Made by a program: the position numbers and the translations under genes. A stretch of DNA of 64,000 nucleotides from the NCBI RefSeq assembly GCF_021365465.1, contig NZ_CP089932.1, forward strand, positions 2,852,001 through 2,916,000, given 5' to 3'. Below, piece after piece: positions 7,771-17,640 of this stretch. Under the pieces are notes generated by a model. That model made no database searches. It was not told where the DNA came from and saw only the letters and a list, made by a program, of their open reading frames with translations. Within the stretch, counting starts at the first letter, position 1. Each line of letters starts with the position of its first letter. The DNA comes from Erwinia tracheiphila (lineage in GTDB: Bacteria > Pseudomonadota > Gammaproteobacteria > Enterobacterales > Enterobacteriaceae).

Positions 7771-9362
7771 AATGTCTCTTTTCCCGCCTTTTTCCATATG
7801 TGGGCAGAGCGTATGCGCTGGGACGTGCCAGACTGTCACTGGCTGGCCAACCGTGGCGATCTGGCCGTGCTACGCTGCTTTCGTGGCTTCGGAAAATCAA
7901 CTATTCTTGCCGTTTATAACGCCTGGCGTTATCACCAGAACCGCGATTACCGCATTCTGCTCCAGTCAGAGTCTGACGGTACCGCTTATAAAACCAGCCG
8001 CGACACGCAGAATGTTATACGTAATCACCCGCTTACTCGGGGCATGTTGCCGGACCGACAGGGAACGATTGAGCAGTGGTGGAGGGAGCGGAAGATTTCC
8101 GAAATGCAGGCATGTACGCCAAAGGCATTCTGTCTAACGTCACGTCAGCGCGTGCAGATGAGTGCCAGAATGACGACGTTGAAGTGCCGAAAGATATCAC
8201 CACACCGGAGGCTCGCGAGAAGTTGCGCTATCGCCTGGAGGAACAGACTCATATCCTTGTACCCGGCGGGCGAAAACTCTTTATCGGCACGCCGCACACG
8301 CAGGACAGTCTTTATGACGAGCAGGAAAGTATGGGCGCGGACTGCCTGACCATTCCCCTGTTTGCGCAAGCGCACCGCATCGAAGAAGACGCTGCCACGT
8401 GTACCCACTACGAATTGCCGTTTACCCCTGAATTCGTTTTCATCGGGGTCCATAAGGGCGCAAGGTTACTGCAACAGGACGTTGACTATCGGTTAAGCGG
8501 CGATGTGATCGTGTTTGCAGAGCCACCGGATACGCTGGTGGACTGTTATGCAGGCTGCGCATGGCTGGACAGATTCGACCGCGCAGAGCTGCTGAAACGC
8601 AGGCAGGAAACGCGCACGTTCAATGCCTGGGACAGGCAGTACCAGCTGCACAGTAAACCCGTTGGCCAGACAAGACTTAACCCGGAACGCATCCGGGAAT
8701 ACGCCGTTGAACCTGAAATCCGCTTTGGTAACGGCGTCTGTACGATGTGGCTGGACAACGTGCAGATTGTGGGCGCAGTGGCTTACTGGGACGTGGCGCT
8801 GGGTAAAATCAAAAGCGACGCCAGCGCGTTTTCGCTGATACTCACCGACGCACGAGGCCATTTATACTGGCACGTCTGCCGGGAATTGTCCGGAGAACTT
8901 GCAGAGTTCGACGGCGACGACAAAATCAGCGGCGGGCAGGTTATTGAGATTAAAGAGCTGGTGCTGAAATACCAGATCCCCCGCGTCATTGTCGAGGTCA
9001 ACGGCCAGGGCGGATTTGCACCGAAATTGTTACGCCAGGCGCTGAAGGGGACCGACTGTGGCGTTACCGAAGAATTTTCCGTAGTGAACAAATAAAAGCG
9101 CATCCTGGACGCGTTTGAAGCGCCACTGTCTACCCGATTTTTGTGGGCGCATACGGAGGCGCTCGATGGCCCGATGTACGAGCAGATGCAGGACTTTAAT
9201 CCGTTACTGAAAAACCAGCCTGACGACTACATAGACCCCGGGGCCGGTGGCATATCGCAAACGCCCGTGCGTATCGGAAAAATAGTCAGGATTTCGACCG
9301 GAGGCGGGCATCAGAATTGGCAACCGGGCGACGGTAATTATGAGGTCGCCGTGAATTATTAA
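7768..9362 (+). pseudogene. phage terminase large subunit, frameshifted and stopped
   Basis: The N-terminal ATPase part shows CFRGFGKSTILAVYNAW, a Walker-A type motif, then QSESDGTAYKTSRDT and GMLPDRQGTIEQWW. A frameshift near 8075 moves the reading to a second frame carrying FRNAGMYAKG, LFIGTPHTQDSLYDEQ, YWDVALGKIKSDASAF (nuclease-type acidic residues) and VIVEVNGQGGFAPKLLRQAL. A TAA at 9093-9095 interrupts this frame before KRILDAFEAPLSTRFLW and the C terminus at 9362. The enzyme would have packaged phage DNA into capsids. Neither half alone can be functional. Confidence 0.88.
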
Positions 9363-9376
9363 CGGAGGCCGCCTGC

Positions 9377-10740
9377 ATGTCAGTACCCAGCCAGACACCC
9401 TACAACACGCATCAGGGTAACGGGGTAACAACGGTTTTTGCATTCCAGTTTTATATCCTGGCGGCAGGTGGTTTGCAGGTGTCAGTGGATGGTGAGGTGA
9501 CTTCAGGTTACACGGTAAGCGGGGTGGGTAATGCAGCCGGCGGACAGGTGACTTTTCTGACACCGCCAGCGAGTGGGACCACCGTTTTGCTGTTGCGGGC
9601 AATGTCACTGTACAGAGACACCAACTATCAGGACAACGGCGACCTGCTGGCTCAGACCATTAACCTTGATTTTGACCGCATCTGGATGGCATTGCAGGGT
9701 CAGTCGCTTTATAACTCACTGGCTCTTTGTCGTCCGTGGTTCAATTACAACTATTATGATGTGCAGAACTACAGCATAAAAAATCTGGCCACGCCGACCA
9801 ACGGGACAGACGCTGCGAATAAAAACTATGTTGATCTGCTGGTGGCGCGGGAAGCGGCAGCGAGGGAGGAGGCCATCGGCGTGGATATCACGCGAGCGCT
9901 TCGCCTTGCCCCGGGCCTTCAGTTTAATCAGCTGCCTGCACCTGCCAGCCTGCGCGGGCGTCTCCTGTATTTTGACGATCAGACCGGGCAACCTAACCCG
10001 ATTGTTCCGGCAAACATCGTCAATCCTGACGTTCTCGATCTACAGTCATTCGACGGTGAAAAATACATTGGCCAGTGTTCCAACTATGCCACCCTGTCCG
10101 GGATCACCCCTGCTTGCGAAGGACAACGGATCACCCTGCGTGAGTATGCATCCGGCACCGGATACGGCGGTGGAAAGTTTGTTGCCCGCAATTTTACCGG
10201 CACGGAGGATGGCGGCATAACATGCGTAGTGAATACAGACTGGCACTGGGAGCGGATTGGAGAACCATCGACGTTTGATGTAACGATGTTCGGTGCAATA
10301 CCGGACGGGGAAACGGACTGCATTGAGGCCATCAAACTGATGGAGGCATGGAGCAGAACGCAGACAGATAACAGGGCAAAGACAGGTGTCCAGTTTCCCT
10401 CAGGAAATTTTGCTGTTTCATCCTGGGATTCGGGTGGTACATACAAGCGCCTTTTTTCGCCTTGCTGGCGCGGGCAATCACGCATATGGCTACAATAACC
10501 CCACCAGGCTGATTTTGACAGGTGATGCCGGTTCTGTCGCTTTTACTGTTCAGGCCAGACAGAAATCATTAATCTGGAAATTTACGGACAGTATGATACT
10601 GACGGAACCGCCCGGGGTTTTTTCAAAAATAGTTGTACGGCAGGCCAGTATGTCAGCGTGACCAATTTCAGAGGCAGTTATATCGGCGGCGAGCATTTCA
10701 GTTGCTGGACACGCTTGATGCGAAATTTGACCAGTTTTAC
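9377..10740 (+). pseudogene. phage tail fibre/tailspike protein, frameshifted and cut by IS1
   Basis: It opens with MSVPSQTPYNTHQGNGVTTV and FQFYILAAGGLQVSVDG, the particle-binding N-terminal domain of podovirus-type tail fibres and tailspikes, followed by DIQNYSIKNLATPTNGTDAA-like text and a beta-helix entry (TFDVTMFGAIPDGETDCIEA). The first frame ends at 10498, but coding continues in two further frames (RLAGAGNHAYGYNNPTRLIL, then EIIYGQYD-like EIYGQYDTDGTARGFF and NFRGSYIGGEHFSCW) up to the IS1 border at 10741. At least two frameshifts are needed. The receptor-binding C terminus is lost. Confidence 0.85.
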
Positions 10741-10793
10741 GGTCGTGACGCAGACTTGCTGATCACGTATGCTTTGCGCTTTGGATGTAACAT

Positions 10794-11069
10794 ATGGCTA
10801 AAGTTGATGTCGTCTGCCCTCAGTGCAATGAAACTCATGCTGTACGATGTAACGGACATTCAGCATCCGGTGCCCAACGTTACATCTGCAAGCATTGTTC
10901 AAAGACCTTTCTGCTCAACTTTAGCTACTCCGGCGCCAAACCAGACACACACCAGACCATTGTTAATATGGCCATGAATGGTTACGGATGTCGCGATACC
11001 GCACGGGTTCTCGGTATCAGCCTCAATACGGTTCTGCGGCACGTAAAAAAATTTCGCCAAAGCAGGTAG
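10794..11069 (+). CDS. insA: IS1 InsA (copy B)
   Basis: A 91-aa protein: MAKVDVVCPQCNETHAV begins a zinc-finger (CPQC...CKHC) followed by a helix-turn-helix (GCRDTARVLGISLNTVLRHV). InsA alone binds the inverted repeats and represses; fused to InsB' by -1 slippage on the A-run near its end it forms the transposase. Intact here. Confidence 0.9.
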   Translation: MAKVDVVCPQCNETHAVRCNGHSASGAQRYICKHCSKTFLLNFSYSGAKPDTHQTIVNMAMNGYGCRDTARVLGISLNTVLRHVKKFRQSR

Positions 11070-11491
11070 CTGAGAATATCGACCCCGAAACGGAGGTTGT
11101 TATCTGCTGTGAAGCCGGTGAACAATGGTCTTACGTGCGGTGTAAAAGCAATCCCCGGTGGTTGTTCTATGCTTATGACCGTATCCGCAAACGTGCTCTG
11201 GCCCACGTCTTCGGCCCGAGAAATGCCCCGACCCTGCGACGATTGCTGGCCTTGTTAAGCAAATTTAACCTTGCCTTTTATATGACAGATGCCTGGCCGG
11301 TTTATAAAGTTCTGTTAAGTGCAACAGGCCACATGGTGAGCAAGAAATATACCCAACGGACAGAACGACATAATCTTAATCTTCGCACACATATCAAACG
11401 ACTGACCCGCAGAACAATTTGCTTTTCGAAGTCAGAGGAAATGCATGATAAGATCATCGGTTGGTATCTTACTCTTCATCATTATCAATAA
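10988..11491 (+). CDS. insB: IS1 InsB' (copy B)
   Basis: This 167-aa open frame overlaps insA in the -1 frame and provides the catalytic domain of the InsAB' fusion. It differs from copy A by single changes such as FNIAFYM to FNLAFYM. The slippery A7 run (11046-11052) is intact, so the copy is potentially active apart from its altered right end. Confidence 0.85.
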   Translation: MSRYRTGSRYQPQYGSAARKKISPKQVAENIDPETEVVICCEAGEQWSYVRCKSNPRWLFYAYDRIRKRALAHVFGPRNAPTLRRLLALLSKFNLAFYMTDAWPVYKVLLSATGHMVSKKYTQRTERHNLNLRTHIKRLTRRTICFSKSEEMHDKIIGWYLTLHHYQ

Positions 11492-11506
11492 ATCTGCGTC
11501 AAGACC

Positions 11507-12486
11507 CTATTTACTGTATTTTCACTCATTACTTTTTTTGGATCATGATCGCTGGGAAATATAACCTCGCCTTTACCGCTCAATGCATGTAAACGTTTAA
11601 AAATATCAAATGCCTGTTTGCTAAGCGGAAAAATATGTTCAGTTTTCATCTTCATCCCACGCTCAGAGTGTTTTACGCCAGGAATAGGTGTACGAATTCC
11701 GGGTATCGTCCACTCGCTTCGTTCAAAGTTAACCTCACTCCAGCGAGCAAAACGCATCTCACTTGAACGAATAAATGTCAGTAGCGTTAATTCAACGGCA
11801 AGCCGTGTCATTAGTCGCCCTTTATAGCGTGATAGTCTTTCAAGGAACTCAGGGATTCTTTTTGGGGGTAGCTCTGGGTGATGGGTCGCCTTAACGCTTA
11901 AAAGCGCTCCAGCCATATCACTGGCAGGATTTGATTCAAGAAGGTCATTCTGCACACCGAAACGCATAATTGCGGTTACACGCTGCATCAGTCGCTGCGC
12001 AACATCATGTTTACCTGCCGTATCGACAGATTTGATCGGATTAAGAAGCTGGCTGGTTCTCAACGTTCTGGCATCAATTTGACCTATCGAGGGGAAAATA
12101 TACTGTTCAAGCGTCAGCAGAACGCGACGGCTATGATCTTCGCTCCAAGTTAGGTTACGTGCGTGCCATTGCCTTGCGATAGTTTCAAATAAATATGCCC
12201 CCTCAATTTCAGCTTGTGCCCCCTTTTGCTCAGCTTTGGGGTCAATGCCCTGAGACAACAATTTCTTTGCTGCATCGCGCTTACCCCGAGCTTCAGCCAA
12301 AGTGATCGTCGGGTATACACCAAAAGCGAGCCGATCTTCCTTTTTGTCGGATGGGCGACGATATTTCATACGCCAGTACTTGGAACCTTTAGGGGAGACT
12401 TCAAGATACAAGCCGCCTCCATCAGCCATTTTATAGGCTTTCTCTTTCGGCTTTGCGGTCTCTATCTGGCGAGCGTTGAGTTTCAT
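11507..12486 (-). pseudogene. P4-type tyrosine integrase, C-terminus removed by IS1
   Basis: The start MKLNARQIETAKPKEKAYKM with ADGGGLYLEV and KYWRMKYRRP is the DUF4102 N-terminal arm-binding domain of P4-like integrases; SAM-like and catalytic regions follow (LAVELTLLTFIRSSEMRFAR carries the first catalytic Arg). The frame runs into IS1 copy B at 11506, so the HxxR block and the nucleophilic Tyr are gone. ATG 12486 is preferred over an upstream in-frame start because the family begins there. The gene lies 154 bp from the 3' end of a tRNA-Leu gene, the usual attachment site type, and reads away from it. Confidence 0.9.
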
Positions 12487-12640
12487 TTTGGGCGCACAAA
12501 TCCTGGTCGAATTGACATGCCCCCGATTATGCCCCCAAAAGAGGGTAGCCCACAAGAGACCAAGAAATAAGGTAACTTGCTTTTTTTAAAGGATTTTTTC
12601 TGGATTTGTAGACTTCAAAAAACGTCAGAAGAAGTGTTAA

Positions 12641-12726
12641 TGGTGCCCGGGGCGGGACTTGAACCCGCACAACCATAAGCCGAGGGATTTTAAATCCCTT
12701 GTGTCTACCGATTTCACCACCCGGGC
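12641..12726 (-). tRNA. leuZ: tRNA-Leu (anticodon UAA)
   Basis: The reverse strand starts GCCCGGGTGGTG, has the anticodon loop TTTAAAA with TAA in GGGATTTAAAATCCC, a long variable arm, TTCAAGTCC and an encoded CCA. It is third in the glyW-cysT-leuZ cluster as in E. coli. Its 3' end faces the integrase remnant and is the probable prophage attachment site. Confidence 0.96.
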
Positions 12727-12738
12727 ATGGGTGTAAAG

Positions 12739-12812
12739 TGGAGGCGCGTCCCGGAGTCGAACCGAGGTCCACGGATTTGCAATCCGCTGCATAGCCACTC
12801 TGCCAACGCGCC
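12739..12812 (-). tRNA. cysT: tRNA-Cys (anticodon GCA)
   Basis: A 74-nt gene; the reverse strand begins GGCGCGTTGGCAGAGTGGC, with GCA in CGGATTGCAAATCCG, the T-loop TTCGACTCC and an encoded CCA. It lies between leuZ and glyW. Confidence 0.96.
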
Positions 12813-12854
12813 TTAACGTTCAGGTCTTATCAGAGTGCATCTGATAACAAAATC

Positions 12855-12930
<76 letters not shown>

Positions 12931-13078
12931 TTTAGCCAATCTTTCAGAACATGCTGATTTTACTTATATTCTGGCAACCAAGTTGCTTCCGATGTGTTGC
13001 ATTCTACTGACCTGAATGAATGAGTCAACACAATTATCCTCACTTTCTTTCTGTTTGCTGCTTTTTAAGTCGTATTGA

Positions 13079-13627
13079 TCACCGTTCAAACAGATCGCCG
13101 CGAGCCGCCATTAAATACTGAAACATTGACCAAAAAGTAAGCACTGCCGCAATATACAAAGCAATCACACCCATGCCCTGAACAGCGTTGTCTGGACGCC
13201 AGAGCAAGGCAAACAACGCCAGCATTTGTGCTGTCGTTTTAACCTTACCAATCCAGGATACCGCCACACTGCTTCGTTTACCAATCTCCGCCATCCACTC
13301 ACGCAAAGCGGAAATGATAATTTCACGGGCAATCATTGTCGCAGCAGGTAAGGTAATCCACCATGAATGAAAATATTCTGCAACCAGTACCAACGCTGTA
13401 GCAACCATAACTTTGTCAGCAACAGGATCGAGAAATGCACCAAAACGCGTCGTCTGCTTCCAGCGACGCGCCAGATAGCCATCAAACCAGTCGGTTATTG
13501 CGGCTGATATAAAAATGAGGGCACACGCCATCGGAGCCCATTGAAACGGCAAATAAAATGCCAGCACAAAGAAGGGAATCAAAACGACACGAAACAGGGT
13601 GAGTAACGTTGGAATGTTAAAATGCAT
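13079..13627 (-). CDS. pgsA: CDP-diacylglycerol-glycerol-3-phosphate 3-phosphatidyltransferase
   Basis: This 182-aa inner-membrane enzyme makes phosphatidylglycerol phosphate from CDP-diacylglycerol and glycerol 3-phosphate, the committed step to phosphatidylglycerol and cardiolipin. The CDP-alcohol phosphatidyltransferase motif is complete: [18 protein letters not shown] then FLDPVADKV. About five membrane helices are visible. Length equals the E. coli protein. It lies between the tRNA cluster and uvrC in the conserved order, with 71 bp to uvrC. It is intact. Confidence 0.96.
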   Translation of the reverse strand: MHFNIPTLLTLFRVVLIPFFVLAFYLPFQWAPMACALIFISAAITDWFDGYLARRWKQTTRFGAFLDPVADKVMVATALVLVAEYFHSWWITLPAATMIAREIIISALREWMAEIGKRSSVAVSWIGKVKTTAQMLALFALLWRPDNAVQGMGVIALYIAAVLTFWSMFQYLMAARGDLFER

Positions 13628-13698
13628 AATTATGCTAACTGTCTGGGCAGAGTAGAATTTGTCCTTATGTTCCTACAATGCCAGCAGTGTTGCAATCC

Positions 13699-15531
13699 TT
13701 AGTGTTTTAGCGAATAGAATATTTTCTCCGCAAGAAGCTTTGAGATTCCAGGAACTTTTTCAATTTCATCAACGGTAGCGTTCATTAGCGGCTGCAGGCC
13801 CCCCATGTATTTAAGCAGCATCTGACGCCGTTTGGGGCCAATTCCTTCAATAGATTCGAGTGCGCTGGTGTTCTTGACTTTAGCGCGTTTGTTGCGATGT
13901 CCGGTTATTGCATAATTGTGAGAATCATCACGAATATGCTGAATGACATGCAAAGCTGGCGAATCTGGTGGCAGTGAAAAACCCTCACCTTCAGGCTCAA
14001 AAAACAGCGTTTCTAAACCCGCCTTACGAGCTGTACCCTTTGCCAAGCCTAACAATATCGGCCGCTCTTTATCCCAGTTAACATTGAGATCAGCAAAAAC
14101 GTTTTTAGCCTGACCTAATTGCCCTTTTCCACCATCAATCAGAATCACATCGGGGATCTTACTGTCGATAAGATCTTTACCATAACGACGGCAAAGTACC
14201 TGATTCATCGCAGCATAATCGTCACCAGGCGTTATTCCAGTAATGTTGTAGCGGCGATATTCTGAACGCAACGGGCCGTTATTATCAAACACCACACAAG
14301 ATGCTACCGTTTGTTCACCCATAGTATGACTAATATCAAAACATTCCATGCGATTTATCGTCGGTAAATCCAACAACTCTGCCAGCGCCTGTAATCTTTG
14401 ATGAATAGTTGATTGTTGCGAGAGTCGGCTGAGTAAAGCCGTGCTGGCATTGGTGCAGGCAAGTTTAAGATAACGTGCTCTGTCACCACGGGGGTTACTC
14501 TGAATGGAGACGCGCCGTCCGACCATTTCTGTCAATGACGCTGCCAACAACTCTTTCTCAGGGAGGAAAAAGTCGAGCAAAATGTCGCCGGGCAAAGTGC
14601 GCGTCTGGCTACCTTGCAGATAAAATTGCCCCAGAAAAGTCTGCACGACTTCTGAAAGTTCAGTTCCCCCTGGCACTTTGGGAAAGTAACTGCGGCTGCC
14701 AAGTACTTTTCCCTGACGAATGAAAAGCACGTGCATACAAGCCATCCCGGCGTCAAAAGCCACACCAATAACATCCAAATCGTCTCCATTGTTGGATACA
14801 AACTGGCGTTCCGTTACGCGCCTGACGGCCTGAATTTGATCGCGCAGACGTGCCGCCTCCTCAAATTTTAACGCCTGGCTGGCTGCTTCCATTCTCCTGA
14901 CTAACTGTTTTAAAACCTGATCATCTTTTCCCGAAAGAAACAACCGGACATATTCGGTTTGCTGTGCATATTCTTCCTCACTGACCAAACCTTTGACACA
15001 AGGCCCCAGACACCGTCCAATCTGGTACTGTAAGCAGGGCCGGGAGCGATTGTGGTAAACACTGTTTTCACATTGACGGACAGGGAAAATTTTCTGAAGT
15101 AAAGAGAGCGTTTCCCGAACCGCATAGCCGTTAGGAAAGGGGCCGAAATAGTCCCCTTTGGCATGTTTTGCACCGCGATGGCTGGCCAGCCGAGGATGTT
15201 TATCAGCACTAAGAAAAATAGAGGGGTAGGATTTGTCATCCCGCAACAATACGTTGTAGCGTGGCTGGTAAAGCTTGATGTAATTGTGCTCAAGTAGCAA
15301 TGCTTCTGTTTCAGTATGTGTGACAGTTACGTCAATCTGATAGATGCTGCCCACCAGCGCTTCAGTTTTACGGCTGCCCTGAGTGCCACGAAAATAGCTT
15401 GAAAGACGCTTTTTGAGATCTTTAGCTTTACCAACGTAAATTACCGTACCTTCGGCATCATACATTCGATAAACGCCAGGCTGACTGGTTACGGACTGAA
15501 GGAAGGATTTGGCATCAAAAACGTCATTCAC
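13699..15531 (-). CDS. uvrC: UvrABC excinuclease subunit C
   Basis: This 610-aa protein is full length for the family. UvrC makes both incisions around a lesion in nucleotide excision repair. Domains in order: GIY-YIG nuclease ([20 protein letters not shown]), cysteine-rich link ([15 protein letters not shown]), UVR motif ([13 protein letters not shown]), RNase H-like second nuclease ([27 protein letters not shown]) and C-terminal helix-hairpin-helices ([20 protein letters not shown]). The ATG overlaps the end of uvrY by 8 bp, so the two are translationally coupled. Confidence 0.97.
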   Translation of the reverse strand: MNDVFDAKSFLQSVTSQPGVYRMYDAEGTVIYVGKAKDLKKRLSSYFRGTQGSRKTEALVGSIYQIDVTVTHTETEALLLEHNYIKLYQPRYNVLLRDDKSYPSIFLSADKHPRLASHRGAKHAKGDYFGPFPNGYAVRETLSLLQKIFPVRQCENSVYHNRSRPCLQYQIGRCLGPCVKGLVSEEEYAQQTEYVRLFLSGKDDQVLKQLVRRMEAASQALKFEEAARLRDQIQAVRRVTERQFVSNNGDDLDVIGVAFDAGMACMHVLFIRQGKVLGSRSYFPKVPGGTELSEVVQTFLGQFYLQGSQTRTLPGDILLDFFLPEKELLAASLTEMVGRRVSIQSNPRGDRARYLKLACTNASTALLSRLSQQSTIHQRLQALAELLDLPTINRMECFDISHTMGEQTVASCVVFDNNGPLRSEYRRYNITGITPGDDYAAMNQVLCRRYGKDLIDSKIPDVILIDGGKGQLGQAKNVFADLNVNWDKERPILLGLAKGTARKAGLETLFFEPEGEGFSLPPDSPALHVIQHIRDDSHNYAITGHRNKRAKVKNTSALESIEGIGPKRRQMLLKYMGGLQPLMNATVDEIEKVPGISKLLAEKIFYSLKH

Positions 15532-16183
15532 TGCTGATTAACGACTCCGCGTTCAAAAGACCATGTCGGATAGCCAGGTGTGTTAACTCAACGTCACCAC
15601 TGATATTGAGCTTACTAAACATTCTGTAACGATAACTATTGACTGTTTTGGGACTAAGGCTAAGTTGCTCAGAGATATCCGCTACTTTTTGCCCCTTGGT
15701 TATCATCAGCATAATTTGCAATTCACGATCTGACAAACTGTCGAAGGGCGAATCTGCTTTTTGTGGTTCAATCTGACTGAGTGCCATCTGCTGCGCGATA
15801 TCAGTGGCAATATAACGCTGGCCTGCATTAACCTGACGGATGGCGTTAACCATCTCTTGAGGCGCAGCCCCCTTACTCAAATAGCCCGCGGCCCCAGCCT
15901 GCATAACGCGCGCTGGCAGTGGGTTTTCAGTATGGATAGTCAACATAATAATTTTCACATCAGGATTGTAACGAACAATCTTTCGTGTTGCTTCAAGTCC
16001 GCCAATACCAGGCATGTTCATATCCATCAACACCACACTCACAGGGTTAGTCCGACACCATTTCACAGCATCTTCACCACAGTTTACTTCACCGACCACC
16101 TGAAAGCCTTTAATGTCTTCCAGTATACGGCGAATACCCGCGCGTACCAGTTCATGGTCATCAACAAGAAGAACACTTATCAA
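15524..16183 (-). CDS. uvrY: BarA/UvrY response regulator UvrY
   Basis: A 219-aa FixJ/NarL-type regulator. The receiver domain has the acidic pocket ([10 protein letters not shown]) and phosphorylated D54 in [13 protein letters not shown]; the C terminus is a LuxR-type HTH ([40 protein letters not shown]). With the sensor BarA it activates the csrB/csrC small RNAs, controlling carbon storage, motility and virulence. It precedes uvrC in the same operon. The 224 bp upstream (16184-16407) hold no gene. Confidence 0.96.
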   Translation of the reverse strand: MISVLLVDDHELVRAGIRRILEDIKGFQVVGEVNCGEDAVKWCRTNPVSVVLMDMNMPGIGGLEATRKIVRYNPDVKIIMLTIHTENPLPARVMQAGAAGYLSKGAAPQEMVNAIRQVNAGQRYIATDIAQQMALSQIEPQKADSPFDSLSDRELQIMLMITKGQKVADISEQLSLSPKTVNSYRYRMFSKLNISGDVELTHLAIRHGLLNAESLISSE

Positions 16184-16407
16184 ACAGGTCTCTCCAGAAG
16201 GGGGATACCATCTACCTTCAAGATGATATCTGAATAAGTCATTCTACCTCTTTTCCCTCCCTCTTAGCACTGAAAAAAACGCCATAGTGCTGGAATACAG
16301 AGCCACCTCACTCGCAGGGAAGATCCCTCATTTAAAAAAATGGAATATAGTATACTTTTAGCAAAAGATATATCTGCTTTAACAATCAACATTGAGAGGA
16401 AAAAAAC

Positions 16408-16644
16408 ATGAGTGATACTGATTTCTCTACCAGTAAAGAAATCCGGTCGTGAAAGCAGCAGAAAGCGGTGTCACTGGCTGAAGCGCAGGTCACAATTGGC
16501 TTGTGGCAGACTGAACCCCAGTTAGGCATTATCAGAGACGAAGGCAAGGCACGTCTGGTTGTGTGGCTGAAATACATTAAAGCAGTGCAGACAGTGGATA
16601 CATCGACGGTGCCGGATATCACCTGGCCAGTCCGGGCAGTTTAA
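16408..16644 (+). pseudogene. phage tail fibre assembly-like remnant with a Trp-to-stop change
   Basis: A good Shine-Dalgarno (GAGAGGA) precedes MSDTDFSTSKEIRS, then TGA at 16450-16452 stands where Trp would fit, followed in frame by KQQKAVSLAEAQ, EGKARLVVWLKYIKAVQTVD and TSTVPDITWP. The ending resembles tail fibre assembly (Tfa) chaperones, which close with a VDTS..PDIxWP motif. It lies alone between uvrY and luxI, away from the other phage genes, so it marks a separate insertion or a moved fragment. Downstream 16645-16884 is AT-rich without a supported gene. Confidence 0.55.
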
Positions 16645-16884
16645 ATTTCAATCAAAAAATCGCGTATAATGAGAAAAAAACACTGTTACAGATTTATCAA
16701 TTTAAGTGGCGCAATTTCTCATTTTACGCGACGCGCTACAGCGGCATTTATGATGAAACGAAGATAATTTATTATATCAATACTCCAACCTTGCCTGATG
16801 TTTATTTATTGCATTTAATCTTAATGGGTAAGGAATTCCCTTCCGGTACATTTATCTCATAGCGAAATCATGCATGAAGCATAT

Positions 16885-17514
16885 TCAACGGTTGCCTCCG
16901 GTCCATGTTGGGGAAACACCAAAAGTTGGCAACACTTCTTCAGGACTGAAACGACGCGCACCACAAAACCGGGAAGCCAGACGAGGCTGATTTGTCGATA
17001 TCTTTACTGCAAAAAGGTTTTCTTCGGACTGAATAAAACCTGCCGATAACGGTTGATAATCAACGTGGTGCATGGCAAACATCTGCTCCAACATTGGCGT
17101 TGCCGCGCTGTAAAGGCAATCAATCCCGGCCTGTTCTGCCAGTTGAACACTGTGCCAAAGAATGGCTGGCGGTAAATCTGCATCAATATCGAGACGCGCT
17201 GAGAAACGCGACATTTCCCAGACGCGACCTTCCATCTCATTTACCGGACGAACGGTGCCTTCCATCAATCCCGTGTCCACCGGAATAGACCAGGGCATCA
17301 AACGCGCACAACCGCAGATCCCCATTTGTGCATTCCAGGCGATAATCCAGACCACATCAGAATGATCGTAACGATCATACTCCTGCCCGGGAGTGCTCAG
17401 GCGAGCTGGCAAAGGCCACCCATCCCCTCGAGCGAAGACGCTATAACGGTAACTGCCCAACTCCGCCAACAGAGAGGATGGCATATCTCTCAACTTGGTA
17501 TAGATAATCTTCAT
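16885..17514 (-). CDS. acyl-homoserine-lactone synthase (LuxI family, ExpI/PhzI-like)
   Basis: A 209-aa LuxI-type synthase, which joins S-adenosylmethionine and an acyl carrier to make an AHL signal. All invariant family positions are seen: R23 and F27 in YRYSVF, W33, D47 and D50 in EYDRYD, R71 in CARLMPW, and E-S-R in VWEMSRFSA. The acyl-chain length cannot be deduced. It sits between uvrY and sdiA; LuxI genes at this locus are known in Erwinia and Pantoea and are thought to be the original partner of SdiA. A lux box and a TTGACA lie upstream. The frame is intact although sdiA is broken, so the signal may be made but not sensed by its neighbour. Confidence 0.93.
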   Translation of the reverse strand: MKIIYTKLRDMPSSLLAELGSYRYSVFARGDGWPLPARLSTPGQEYDRYDHSDVVWIIAWNAQMGICGCARLMPWSIPVDTGLMEGTVRPVNEMEGRVWEMSRFSARLDIDADLPPAILWHSVQLAEQAGIDCLYSAATPMLEQMFAMHHVDYQPLSAGFIQSEENLFAVKISTNQPRLASRFCGARRFSPEEVLPTFGVSPTWTGGNR

Positions 17515-17603
17515 TATTATTTGTCCCCAGGAGCATTCCGTCGTTAATTTAATCCTTTAATTTATTGAAGATTGACCAGCCCGAAGCAGGACAGACAACT
17601 AAC

Positions 17604-17633
17604 TGTCAATCTGAAACTACCAAATCTGGCAGT
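17604..17633 (-). promoter_or_regulatory. lux box and -35 upstream of luxI
   Basis: On the + strand ACTACCAAATCTGGCAGT (17616-17633) is an 18-bp dyad with 14 of 18 positions symmetric, fitting LuxR-family operators. On the reverse strand a TTGACA (17609-17604) follows 6 bp downstream, the spacing of an activator overlapping the -35 region. It lies about 100 bp before the luxI start and just after the sdiA stop. No clear -10 was seen. Confidence 0.6.
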
Positions 17634-17640
17634 CGCTTAA

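Larger units (their letters stand above)
10741..11506 (+). mobile_element. IS1 family element, copy B, full length
   Basis: This 766-bp element starts GGTCGTGACGCAGACTTGCTG and ends with the matching right repeat, in which one base differs from the other copies (GCGTCAAGACC instead of GCGTCACGACC). The 9 bp on each side (CAGTTTTAC and CTATTTACT) do not match, so the copy is not a simple insertion. It joins a tail-fibre remnant to an integrase remnant, which points to an IS1-mediated deletion, inversion or recombination between copies. Confidence 0.93.

Noticed and set aside
8493-9103. Overlapping reverse-strand frames of 106-122 aa
   Set aside because: They mirror the terminase coding frame and have no recognisable content.
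12527-12772. An 81-aa reverse frame through tRNA-Leu and tRNA-Cys (text GGEIGRHKGFKIPRL)
   Set aside because: This is the usual spurious translation of tRNA sequence.
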